Assembly (NCBI GenBank): GCA_963664935.2
Contig: CAXXSE010000006.1
Span: 992,001 to 1,056,000, forward strand
Length of the DNA: 64,000 nucleotides
Origin: G963664935 sp963664935
Lineage (GTDB): Bacteria > Pseudomonadota > Gammaproteobacteria > Methylococcales > G963664935
Reading direction: 5' to 3'
In this document: one piece after another, positions 1-8,579 of the stretch
How positions within the stretch are numbered: the first letter of the stretch is position 1
Layout of the letters: each line of letters begins with the position of its first letter
Translations under genes and position numbers: made by a program
The notes under the pieces: generated by a model
The model's database searches: none
Told to the model about the DNA's origin: nothing
The model's input: only the letters and a program-made list of their open reading frames with translations

Positions 1-2
1 CG

Positions 3-914
3 CTGGTCTATTCATTCATTTATTATTTTTCCGTCACGGATACGCCCGTCGGTTCTACTTATTTCAAACCCAACAAACCGGGTGGGCTGGAAGTTACAAG
101 CAAGGGTGATTTCTTCTTTTACCTGCTCACCAATATCCCACTTTATGGATCGATGGCTTTATTGGCCTGGAAACTAGCATCGTTGAATTTGTTAACGATT
201 GATATTGTCAATTTAATCTATCTAGCGCTAAGTTTTATTTATATTTTGCAAAGCTACCAAATTTATAAAGTAAACGCTGACATTTTCAAGCGGCCCGTGG
301 AGGAAATACACGCCTACAAATTCAAGCAGGTCGCTATTTTGAACCTTGCTTATATGGTAACTTTCGGGACCGAACTCGCCGTGGTCTCCATGTTGCCCTT
401 GTTTTTTTTGGATACCTTTGAAGTTTCGGTTGTCAATGCTGGGCTATTGGCTTCCTGTTATGCGTTTATCGATATCATCTCGTGCCCAAGTGGTGGCTGG
501 ATCAGCGACAGATTCGGGCGTAAAAAGTCATTATTGGTTCTTCTTGTCGGGTTGACCGTCGGCTTTGCAGTTATGGGTCAAATCAGCTCAGACTGGCCAA
601 TCGGTCTAGCAGTGTTACTGATCATGATTTGCTCGTTTTTTGTAGGCTCGGGGTCCGGCGCCGTATTCGCCATTGTGCCTTTGATCAAACGTCGTTTGAC
701 CGGGCAGATCGCGGGCATGACCGGCGCCTACGGAAATATTGGGGCGCTTCTATTTTTAACCGTACTGTCTTTTGTAACGCCACAGATATTTTTTATGGTG
801 ATCGCGGGCACGGCGCTCATCACGGTGTTTACGGTTTTATTTTTGGATGAACCCAAGGGACATATGGCCGAAATTCTACCGGATGGAACCGTTGAAATAA
901 TTGAAATAGGGTAG
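3..914 (+). CDS. NarK-type MFS nitrate/nitrite transporter, 5' end outside window
   Basis: The reading frame is open from the first bases of the window, so the gene starts upstream and about 304 codons are seen. The product is a polytopic inner-membrane protein of the major facilitator superfamily. The MFS loop motif GGWISDRFGRKKS is present, followed by a glycine-rich helix (FVGSGSGAVFAIVPLIKRR) of the kind found in nitrate/nitrite porters. The C-terminus is charged and ends ILPDGTVEIIEIG. Its role would be nitrate or nitrite uptake for the NirBD nitrite reductase encoded 2 kb away on the other strand. Substrate is inferred from family and context; another anion is possible. Confidence 0.8.
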   Translation: MVYSFIYYFSVTDTPVGSTYFKPNKPGGLEVTSKGDFFFYLLTNIPLYGSMALLAWKLASLNLLTIDIVNLIYLALSFIYILQSYQIYKVNADIFKRPVEEIHAYKFKQVAILNLAYMVTFGTELAVVSMLPLFFLDTFEVSVVNAGLLASCYAFIDIISCPSGGWISDRFGRKKSLLVLLVGLTVGFAVMGQISSDWPIGLAVLLIMICSFFVGSGSGAVFAIVPLIKRRLTGQIAGMTGAYGNIGALLFLTVLSFVTPQIFFMVIAGTALITVFTVLFLDEPKGHMAEILPDGTVEIIEIG

Positions 915-982
915 GGCGGCTGATATTGATTTAGTACTCGATCCGGATGTCTTACCTTTAACCCCACCACAAATCCGCCAGA

Positions 983-1609
983 TTGTGCGTCGTGACCGGC
1001 GCGGGTATGCTCTGGGTGGGCTGGTTCGGTTTTAATGTCGGCAGCGCCTTAGCGGCGGACGGTTCGGCGGGAATGGCAATGCTGGTAACGCATATTGGGG
1101 CAGCCTCCGGAGCATTCGCTTGGATGTGTGTTGAATGGGTTCGCTACGGGAAACCCAGTGTGCTCGGAATTGTGACGGGGATGGTTGCGGGACTTGGAAC
1201 GATCACACCGGCGTCTGGCTTTGTAGGTCCCATCGGTGCGCTAGTTATCGGAATGACTGCCGGGGTAGCCTGTTATTACGCAACTCAAGGGATCAAACGT
1301 GGTTTGAAAATTGATGACTCGTTAGATGTATTTCCGGTACACGGAGTAGGGGGAATAATCGGTACTCTTCTGACGGGTGTTTTTGTATCGAGTAGTTTTG
1401 GCGGGAGCGGTTTACCCGAGGGGGTGAGTATGGGTCAGCAGGTTGTTATCCAGTTAACCGGCGTCGTTGCGACTATTGTGTGGTGTGGCGTGCTAACCTA
1501 CGTGATTTTGAAATTGTTGGATTTAACGATGGGTTTACGCGTTGATGTTGAAAAAGAAACCACTGGTTTAGATGTCGTTTTGCATGAAGAATCCGGTTAT
1601 AACATGTAA
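983..1609 (+). pseudogene. amtB: ammonium transporter (Amt), 3' fragment
   Basis: The roughly 208 codons match the C-terminal half of Amt/AmtB ammonium channels: the WVGWFGFNVGSAL segment, the second pore region around FPVHGVGGIIGTLLTGVF, and the C-terminal LRVDVEKETTGLD tail that contacts PII proteins in the family. Amt proteins are usually 400 to 450 residues, so the N-terminal half with the first pore histidine is missing. There is no ATG or convincing ribosome binding site; the frame merges upstream into 70 bases that I cannot assign. I read it as a truncated remnant downstream of the nitrate transporter, probably non-functional. Confidence 0.8.
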
Positions 1610-1751
1610 TGTGGCGCTCATTGGAAATGGGCGCCCAATGACTTTGTATGTAAATTTTTTGACAAACACCATAAGAGAGATTTATAGTGGCCTTGCGGTT
1701 CAGAGTCTAACCCCAATGGCCGCGAACAAATGATAAATGGTAGAATGCCAG

Positions 1752-1786
1752 CCCCGTTTTAAGCAATTAGAACGGGGTCGGTTTTT
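1752..1786 (+). terminator. rho-independent terminator downstream of amt fragment
   Basis: A stem formed by CCCCGTTTT and AGAACGGGG closes a short AT-rich loop and is followed by TCGG and a run of five T. It lies 140 bases past the amt stop codon. A second inverted repeat (ACGGGA / TCCCGT) follows about 20 bases later. Confidence 0.55.
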
Positions 1787-1899
1787 CGCTCTTTTTTAAA
1801 ACGGGATGAGATCTTGTCCCGTTCTCGGTTTTTTGCGGCAGGCTTCGCGTTCTCGGATGACCGCCTGTATATCCCTTCGTTCCCAAGTACTGGCCATAA

Positions 1900-2823
1900 C
1901 TATCTAGTAACCGGGATACTCATTTTACCCTGCGAGACCATTACCGCTTCACCACCCACACGGATTGTTAGACGTCGGTTGGATTTGTTATCCATCTCAA
2001 TATGGAGCAAGCTTCGGCGATTACTTTCGGTACCCCGGTCGATTGCAAACGTGTAAGTGCCGGTACGCACACTTTCCTGGGCGCATAGATAACTGGCGAA
2101 TGCCGGTATGCTCGAACCAATAGGCGTATCGTCCTGGATTCCGATGCTCGGTCCCACTAATCGCCCGTGAAAATCTGAAGACACATTGGCCGTTTGACTC
2201 GAAAACAGCAATATTTCCTGGGCTGAGCTGGAGGGAGCTATGGTTTGGCTCCATGATCGATAATTAAACTTGGTCTTTCTGACCGCATCGTAGGATCTCA
2301 GCGGGATGATCAAATACGGGAACCCGCAAGACACCATCATCGCTTGATATTTTTTTGTTTCGATATCCTTGATATCGAGACATAAAAAATCAGCAATTTC
2401 TTGATCACGTGGGACAAACCGATCAACGATCGATCCAGGATTCAGGGTGAACTGAACCAATAGGGGCTTGTTTTTTTCTTCACTGACATTCACCGTAATC
2501 GGACCGTTGTTTTGTTCCAGCACGAATTCGGTATGGCCCACGTTTAGTGAGATTTAGCCGATCGATACTAAAACAAAAGCTGTCGCAATGATGGGATGGC
2601 CCGCGAAATCAATTTCGCCGGATGGCGAGAAGATTTTCATTCGGCGTGTTGCTGACTTTTTATCGGAGGGGAAAACAAAAATCGTTTCCGACAGGTTGAA
2701 TTCATTGGCGATTTTTTGCATAAGATCGTTACCCAACCCTTTCGCATTTGGGATAACAGCTATTTGCGCGCCTTCAAAAGCGGTATTGGTGAAAACATCG
2801 GCGGTATAAAAATCGTATTCCAA
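1900..2823 (-). pseudogene. PhzF-family isomerase with in-frame TAA
   Basis: Two open segments in the same minus-strand frame (2823 to 2557 and 2553 to 1900) together give a PhzF-like protein of about 307 residues. The N-terminal part has YTADVFTNTAFEGAQIAV, the DFAGHPIIAT motif with the family's conserved glycine-histidine, and an NEFNLSETIF stretch that places the catalytic-type glutamate. A single TAA at 2554-2556 interrupts the frame where a sense codon is expected between SIG and ISLNVGHTEF. Members are epimerases or isomerases of largely unknown substrate. A one-base substitution (for example GAA to TAA) explains it, so this is a recent pseudogene or needs readthrough. Confidence 0.75.
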
Positions 2824-2919
2824 TGTCCTTCCTTTAATAGTAGTTTTGGCAATTGACCCTAAAAGCAGGATGCATGGTTAAAATCCGAGTAAACCTGTAC
2901 CGATAAGCGAGGAAGCCGT

Positions 2920-3276
2920 TTATCTGCATCCAATCTGAATGGTTGTTCCCGATATACGGTTTGGAAAAATGGCTACGCTAACATCCGGGTTTTCCAGGCA
3001 ACGGCCTGTCAAAAGGCTAAAATGTTGTTTGTATAGCGGTGATGCAACGACAAGCTCCCCTTGAATGTCTCCGACCACGCCACGCGACAACACATTGGCT
3101 TTAGCAATTGGATCATAATTGTGGATCGCGTGGATTGCATTGTCATCGGGGAAATAGAAAATTGCAACTTGTTGCCCATGAACCAAAGCACATACCCCAG
3201 AGTTTGGGAGTAAATCACTAATATCGCATATATCCACCCAGGTTTTATTCCGGTTTGCCTTTAATAAGGTTTCCAC
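2920..3276 (-). CDS. nirD: nitrite reductase small subunit NirD
   Basis: About 118 residues with a Rieske-like fold but without the CxH Rieske ligands, as is normal for assimilatory NirD. Recognisable parts are WVDICDISDLLPNSGVCALV near the start and SRGVVGDIQGELVVASPLYKQHF in the middle, where family members have the conserved G-x-V-ASP-KQ-F motif. I use a GTG start at 3276 because it gives normal family length and sits 10 bases after the nirB stop codon; a longer frame overlaps nirB. It is the small subunit of NAD(P)H-dependent nitrite reductase in the cytoplasm, co-transcribed with nirB. Confidence 0.85.
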   Translation of the reverse strand: METLLKANRNKTWVDICDISDLLPNSGVCALVHGQQVAIFYFPDDNAIHAIHNYDPIAKANVLSRGVVGDIQGELVVASPLYKQHFSLLTGRCLENPDVSVAIFPNRISGTTIQIGCR

Positions 3277-3286
3277 CGATATAACT

Positions 3287-5824
3287 TTAATCGACCTCTG
3301 CAATGGGTAAATGTTGGCGCTCTTCTTCGGTAGCCGGGCGCATTTGTCCGCGTTCTTCAAGAAAGACAACGTTGCTATCGGGCGACGGACTGTTTACAAA
3401 GTGGTGGAAACGTTTAAGGAGTTTTTCATTTCCAATAGTCTCCTTCCATTCGCACTGGTACGTATCGATAATATGGAGCATTTGCTGTTCCATTTCCATG
3501 CAAAGGCCTAATTTATTGTCGATAACAACCGATTGGAGGTAATCCAAACCACCCTCCATGTTTTCAAGCCAGACCGACGTACGCTGTAATCTATCCGCTG
3601 TTCTTACATAGAACATTAAAATACGGTCGATGTAATTGATAAGTGTAGCTTTATCCAAGTTAGTCGCGAACAAATCGGCGTGACGGGGTTTCATGCCGCC
3701 ATTTCCGCAAACATAGAGATTCCATCCATTTTCAGTGGCGATGACACCGATATCCTTGCTCTGTGCTTCGGCGCATTCACGAGTACAGCCCGACACCGCA
3801 AATTTCAACTTGTGAGGCGCGCGCAACCCTTTGTAACGATTTTCAATTTCGATAGCAAGGCCCACACTGTCTTCAAGTCCATAGCGACACCAAGTACTCC
3901 CCACACAGGATTTTACCGTGCGAACTGCTTTTCCATAGGCATGGCCGGTTTCGAATCCGGCCGCAATAAGGTCAATCCAGATTAATGGCAGTTGCTCCAA
4001 GCGGGCACCGAACAAATCGATGCGTTGGCCACCGGTAATTTTAGTGTAAAGCTGATATTTCTTAGCGACCTCACCAAGCACAATCAGCTTTTCCGGTGTG
4101 ATTTCTCCACCGGCAATTCTGGGGACAACGGAATACGTCCCGTTTTTCTGCATGTTAGCCAGTGCCCGGTCATTGGTGTCCTGTAAACCCAAATGTTCGT
4201 TCTTCAGTATGTATTCATTCCGGTAAGATGCCAGAATCGAACCGACCGCCGGTTTGCAAATTTCGCAGCCCCGGCCTCGACCATGCATTGTCAGCAATTG
4301 ATCGAAAGTCTTAATTTTTTCTATCCGAACGATATTAACGAGATCTTGCCGGGTATGTGGGAAATGCTCACAAATATCGGTATTGACTTCGATACCTCGT
4401 TTTTCCAACTCCGAATCCAAGACGGACTTCAACAATGCCGAGCAACCACCGCAGCCGGTACTGGCATTGGTTTCGGTTTTCAACGCCGGAATATCGGTGC
4501 AACCATTTTCAATGGCTGCGCATATTTGTCCTTTGCTAACATCGTAGCACGAACAAATTTGCGGCGAAGCGGGCAGGGCGTCGGGTCCTAATCCGATGGT
4601 GGCGGTAGAATCTCTATTGGGTAAAATGAGATCATCAGGGTATTCGGGTAATTCAATACCGTTAAGGCAATATTGCAGTAATGTTCCGTATTGGGCAGCA
4701 TCTCCCACCAAAACGGCGCCGAGAAGATAGGTGTTGTCGCCGCTGACCACTATCCGTTTATAGATTTCGTTGGGTTCGTCGGTATAGGTATAGCAACGAG
4801 CACCCATGGTTTGAGCATGAGCATCGCCTATGCTCGCCACATCAATGCCCATCAATTTAAGTTTGGTGCTCATATCAGCTCCAGTGAAGCTGCTGTCTCC
4901 CTGGGTTAATTGGCTGACAACGGTTCTGGCCATCTGATAACCCGGCGCCACCAATCCGAAAATTTGGCCGTTCCACAAGGCGCACTCACCGATGGCATAA
5001 ATATTTTCGTCGGACGTTCGGCAGGAATTATTGATCACTATCCCTCCCCGTTGGCCGATCTCCAAACCACATTGTCTGGCAATGTCGTCACGGGGCCGTA
5101 TACCGGCCGAAAAGACAATGAGATCCGTTTCCAATTCTTCACCGTCAGCGAAGCACATTTTTTGCTGACATAGGCTTCCGGAGCTGATTTTGGTTGTATT
5201 TTTGCCGGTGTGCACAGCAACACCTAAAGCTTCTATTTTGCGGCGTAGCATGGCGCCACCACCTTCGTCGATTTGTACCACCATAAGTCGTGGGGCGAAT
5301 TCGACGACATGGGTTTCCAACTCAAGATCTTTAAGCGCTTTCGCGGCTTCAAGACCGAGCAGTCCACCGCCAACCACGGTTCCTGCCTGGCACGATTGTG
5401 AACCCGCGACAATTTTTTCAAGATCTTCAATGGTTCGATAAACATAACAGCCTTCCCGTTCGTGGCCGGGAATGGGTGGAACGAATGGATAGGAACCGGT
5501 GGCGATAACAAGCTTATCGTAGGAAATTTCAAGCCCATTCGCGGAAAAAACGATTTTGCGAGTTCGATCGATTTTGTCAACCTTGTCGCCAAGATGAATG
5601 ATGATGCCGTGACCATTAAAAAATGAGGGTGTTACGAGGGAAAGATCCTCCGCTGTTTTTCCGGCGAAATATTCCGAAAGGTGAACACGATCATAGGCGG
5701 GCCTGGGTTCTTCGCAAAAGGTTATGATTGCGTATTGATCTAAACCCCCGGTTTCCACCATTCCTTCCAGAAAATTCTGGCCGACCATCCCGTTTCCAAT
5801 GACAATCAGCTTTAGTTTTTTCAT
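3287..5824 (-). CDS. nirB: NAD(P)H nitrite reductase large subunit NirB
   Basis: An 845-residue protein of normal length. The N-terminus has the FAD-binding motif (LIVIGNGMVGQNFLEG), then an NAD-binding GGGLLGLEAA segment. Around residues 420 to 480 is a BFD-like [2Fe-2S] domain with the CSCYDVSKGQI and CGGC cysteines. The sirohaem/[4Fe-4S] domain shows CVGSTWCRYG and SGCTRECAEAQ, which supply the four cluster cysteines. It reduces nitrite to ammonium in the cytoplasm. All cofactor motifs appear intact. It is first in a nirB-nirD operon; the stop of nirB is 10 bases from the nirD start. Confidence 0.95.
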   Translation of the reverse strand: MKKLKLIVIGNGMVGQNFLEGMVETGGLDQYAIITFCEEPRPAYDRVHLSEYFAGKTAEDLSLVTPSFFNGHGIIIHLGDKVDKIDRTRKIVFSANGLEISYDKLVIATGSYPFVPPIPGHEREGCYVYRTIEDLEKIVAGSQSCQAGTVVGGGLLGLEAAKALKDLELETHVVEFAPRLMVVQIDEGGGAMLRRKIEALGVAVHTGKNTTKISSGSLCQQKMCFADGEELETDLIVFSAGIRPRDDIARQCGLEIGQRGGIVINNSCRTSDENIYAIGECALWNGQIFGLVAPGYQMARTVVSQLTQGDSSFTGADMSTKLKLMGIDVASIGDAHAQTMGARCYTYTDEPNEIYKRIVVSGDNTYLLGAVLVGDAAQYGTLLQYCLNGIELPEYPDDLILPNRDSTATIGLGPDALPASPQICSCYDVSKGQICAAIENGCTDIPALKTETNASTGCGGCSALLKSVLDSELEKRGIEVNTDICEHFPHTRQDLVNIVRIEKIKTFDQLLTMHGRGRGCEICKPAVGSILASYRNEYILKNEHLGLQDTNDRALANMQKNGTYSVVPRIAGGEITPEKLIVLGEVAKKYQLYTKITGGQRIDLFGARLEQLPLIWIDLIAAGFETGHAYGKAVRTVKSCVGSTWCRYGLEDSVGLAIEIENRYKGLRAPHKLKFAVSGCTRECAEAQSKDIGVIATENGWNLYVCGNGGMKPRHADLFATNLDKATLINYIDRILMFYVRTADRLQRTSVWLENMEGGLDYLQSVVIDNKLGLCMEMEQQMLHIIDTYQCEWKETIGNEKLLKRFHHFVNSPSPDSNVVFLEERGQMRPATEEERQHLPIAEVD

Positions 5825-6322
5825 TTATTTATAGCTATCAGTGTACTTTGTGTTATTGGTTCGGGGCTGTTTATATTAGGTTGAGAGTAAGGCGCTATTT
5901 ATTAAAACAATAATCTCAATCGAATTAATGGAGGGTAAAGCTATCGGCTTTGAATGAGAATTAGGCAAGAAACCTGCCAGTTTTTGCGGGCCCATCAAAA
6001 TTCCTGGTATTTCAAAATCCTATATAAATACACGAGTCAATTTTATAAGCAAACAGAATATTGCTCCGCTGGATCGAAAGGTGCATCTGCATCATTTAGG
6101 TGCAATAAAAGGATACTAAATTTGAGATTCGTCGGTTTATTTATAATTTCTAAGATTAGCATATTCGAGTATATAAAATTCTTGCAACGCTATTAGTGAC
6201 ACAATCAATCCTCTGTTTACTTTTACCCAATTCAATAGTTTCTCTAGTCTCGAATTGATCTCGCTAGACCCTGTTTGGTCAATTTCCTTATACTTTTTGC
6301 TGTTCTAGTAGGTTCCTACTAG
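5825..6322. other. intergenic region upstream of nirB and IS4 copy 1
   Basis: I see no credible gene here. The region is AT-rich and must carry the nirB promoter on the minus strand, but I cannot point to a clear motif. It ends in a perfect palindrome, CTAGTAGGTTCCTACTAG, at 6305-6322, directly against the left end of the IS4 element. Confidence 0.4.
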
Positions 6323-7835
6323 CCATCCCTTTCAAGGTGAAATAAAACACGATATATCAATAGGATAGAAAATAGTTGTAGACAAGCACCTTAATCATCT
6401 GGAAAATATCAAGGGAACTTATATTCGATGATGAGGGGTAGACATGAAATTCGACGACATTTTTCAGCGTTTTACAGAGAAAAGCCCGGTCGCCGTGAGC
6501 GTTCACATTCTGCTCGAACGGATATTCAGTCCGGACAAGCTCAATCAATGGTTTGAGAAAACAGCGGTTAACCAATATACGCGGGAGTTGTCGTTTTCGA
6601 GCCTTTTTGAATTGATGAATGGCGTGGTATTCAAAATGTTCCCTTGTGTCTTCAATGCCTATCAAAGTGCGGACGAGACGATTGGCGTTTCGGTCACGTC
6701 AGTCTATAACAAGCTGAACGGACTGGAAGCCTCTACGTCAGCTACCCTGGTTCACGATACCGCGCAAGAGATGACGGAGATTATCGAAGCCTTAGGCGGC
6801 CCGTGTAAACCGTGGTTACCGGGCTATCGTGTCAAAGTGCTGGATGGCAACTGTATCGAGGCGACAGAACATCGTTTGCAGGTGCTCCAAAACACTAAGG
6901 CTGGACCCTTGCCAGGAAAATCACTGAATGTGTACGATCCCGCGTTAGAGATGGTCATCGATGTGTTCCCCTGCGAGGATGGGCATACGCAAGAGTGGGC
7001 CTTGCTGGGGACGGTATTATCGACGGTCCAGGCACGGGATATCTGGATTATGGATCGTAATTTTTGTGTCAGGGACTTTCTCTCGGGAATTGTTGATCGT
7101 GGTGGCTTTTTGATCTGCCGCCAACATGCGTCGATGCCTTGGACGGCTCTCGGCGATGAACGTTATGTGGGCAACACCGAGACGGGAAAGATTTATGAGC
7201 AATGGATCGAGGTCACCGATACGGCAGGGAGAGTTCGGAAATATCGTCGGATACGGGTTTACCTGAATACCGCGACACGCGACGGTGAGCATGAGATTTG
7301 CGTGTTGACGAATCTACCGAAATCAGTCGCCGATGGCAGACTGATCGCCGAGATGTATCGTAAGCGCTGGACGATTGAAACCGCGTTTCAAGAATTGGAA
7401 GCTCATCTCCATTCGGAAATCAACACCTTGGGTTATCCGAAAGCCGCCTTGTTTGGATTTTGCATTGCCCTGGTGGCCTACAATCTATTGGCTGTTGTTA
7501 AAGCAGCGCTCCGGGCTGTCCACGGCGAAGAAACCATCGAGAATGATGTTTCCAGCTATTATTTAGCCGGTCATATTGGCAGAACCCATGAAGGCATGAT
7601 GATCGCCTTGCCATCGGAGTACTGGGTTGGATTTCAAAGTCTTCCGCTGACTGAATTGGTTGAGGTGCTCCTACAACTCGCTCATCACGTCAAATTATCC
7701 CAATTTAAAAAGCACCGTCGTGGGCCGAAAAAGCCACCGCCAAAACGTGACCAATTTCCCAAGCAGCCACATGTCTCAACTGCTAGACTCCTTGCGGCAA
7801 AGAAAAAGAAAAAAATGGCACCTTGAAAGGGATGG
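6323..7835 (+). mobile_element. IS4-family insertion sequence, copy 1
   Basis: A 1513-bp element bounded by 17-bp inverted repeats: CCATCCCTTTCAAGGTG at the left end and its complement at 7819-7835. It carries one transposase gene. The right end lies within an SLC13 permease gene, the left end abuts an 18-bp palindrome. No target-site duplication is visible. A second copy of the same length lies in the same orientation at 22753-24265. Confidence 0.9.
6444..7826 (+). CDS. IS4-family transposase (copy 1)
   Basis: A 460-residue DDE transposase. The three acidic catalytic positions are visible in order: VKVLDGNCIE near residue 130, WIMDRNFCVRDFL near 195, and the C-terminal YRKRWTIETAFQELE with the IS4-type Y-R-E signature near 310. 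The C-terminal tail is very lysine-rich (KKKKKMAP). The frame is intact, so the copy may be active. It differs from copy 2 at only about six residues, for example Val versus Phe at residue 16. Confidence 0.92.
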   Translation: MKFDDIFQRFTEKSPVAVSVHILLERIFSPDKLNQWFEKTAVNQYTRELSFSSLFELMNGVVFKMFPCVFNAYQSADETIGVSVTSVYNKLNGLEASTSATLVHDTAQEMTEIIEALGGPCKPWLPGYRVKVLDGNCIEATEHRLQVLQNTKAGPLPGKSLNVYDPALEMVIDVFPCEDGHTQEWALLGTVLSTVQARDIWIMDRNFCVRDFLSGIVDRGGFLICRQHASMPWTALGDERYVGNTETGKIYEQWIEVTDTAGRVRKYRRIRVYLNTATRDGEHEICVLTNLPKSVADGRLIAEMYRKRWTIETAFQELEAHLHSEINTLGYPKAALFGFCIALVAYNLLAVVKAALRAVHGEETIENDVSSYYLAGHIGRTHEGMMIALPSEYWVGFQSLPLTELVEVLLQLAHHVKLSQFKKHRRGPKKPPPKRDQFPKQPHVSTARLLAAKKKKKMAP

Positions 7836-8560
7836 TGTCTAAGCCCTGCCTCTTAAACGGTCTGACCGACCAACTCGGAATCCTTGTCGACCTTCATTTC
7901 GACCAGGTATTCTCGAATATTGTCAAATGAAACGCTGGCGCTATCACGTATGGGCAATAAGAACGGGCTGAACACCAAGAGATAAGTGATCCCGATCAGT
8001 GTTAGGGGTACCCCGATCCAGGCCAGTTCGAATAGCGAAAAACCACCTAAACCGGCCTGGCGCAACATTCCGTCCACTACCAGATTAGTACTGGTGCCAA
8101 TCAGTGTGCAGGTGCCGCCAAGAATTGAGGCATAACTTAATGGCAGTAGTAACTGCGAGGGTTTAAAGCCGGTTCGTTGACACCAGTTTTGCACTGCTGA
8201 GGTAAACATGGCGACAACGGGACTGTTGTTGGCAAAAGCGCTCAGTGAAGCCGCGGGAAGTAATAACCGGACTTGTGCCGTGAGCAGGTTGGAAGGGCGT
8301 CCCAGAAGCCACCGGCTCAGCCAGGCAACGGTACCGGATTCACGGAGGCCCGCGACTACCACGTAGAGGACCGCAATCGTAGCAATGCCCTGATTGCTGA
8401 AACCCGCGAGCGCTTCCTCCGGGGTTAGTATGGTGCATACGAGTAACAGGCTTACTACAGCGATTAGAACGATGTCGGGTGGATAGCGGCTACTGGCCAG
8501 CAGCCCCAAGGAGCCAACCAATAGGATGCCGACAAACAACAGTTCGGGGGTTAATACCAC
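7836..8560 (-). pseudogene. SLC13-family sulfate/anion permease, truncated by IS4 and a nonsense codon
   Basis: The N-terminal 235 residues of a DASS/SLC13 permease: several hydrophobic helices, the SAFANNSPVVAMF and GTCTLIGTSTNL signature segments, and the beginning of the regulatory TrkA_C-like region (YLVEMKV..DSELVGQTV). Family members of this type are near 600 residues. The frame meets TAA at 7853-7855, but the same frame continues EAGLRH up to the first base of the IS4 inverted repeat at 7835. The gene therefore carries both a nonsense codon and an IS breakpoint. It lies 20 bases downstream of cysN, consistent with a role in sulfate import before inactivation. Confidence 0.8.
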
Positions 8561-8579
8561 TAACCGGAAACGTAGTGTT

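Noticed and set aside
1791..1830. second inverted repeat after the amt terminator as a separate mobile element
   Set aside because: Only a six-base stem without further copies in the window; probably part of the terminator region.
4910..5616. several 80-130 codon frames antisense to nirB
   Set aside because: They lie wholly within nirB, whose codons encode all expected cofactor motifs; shadow frames.
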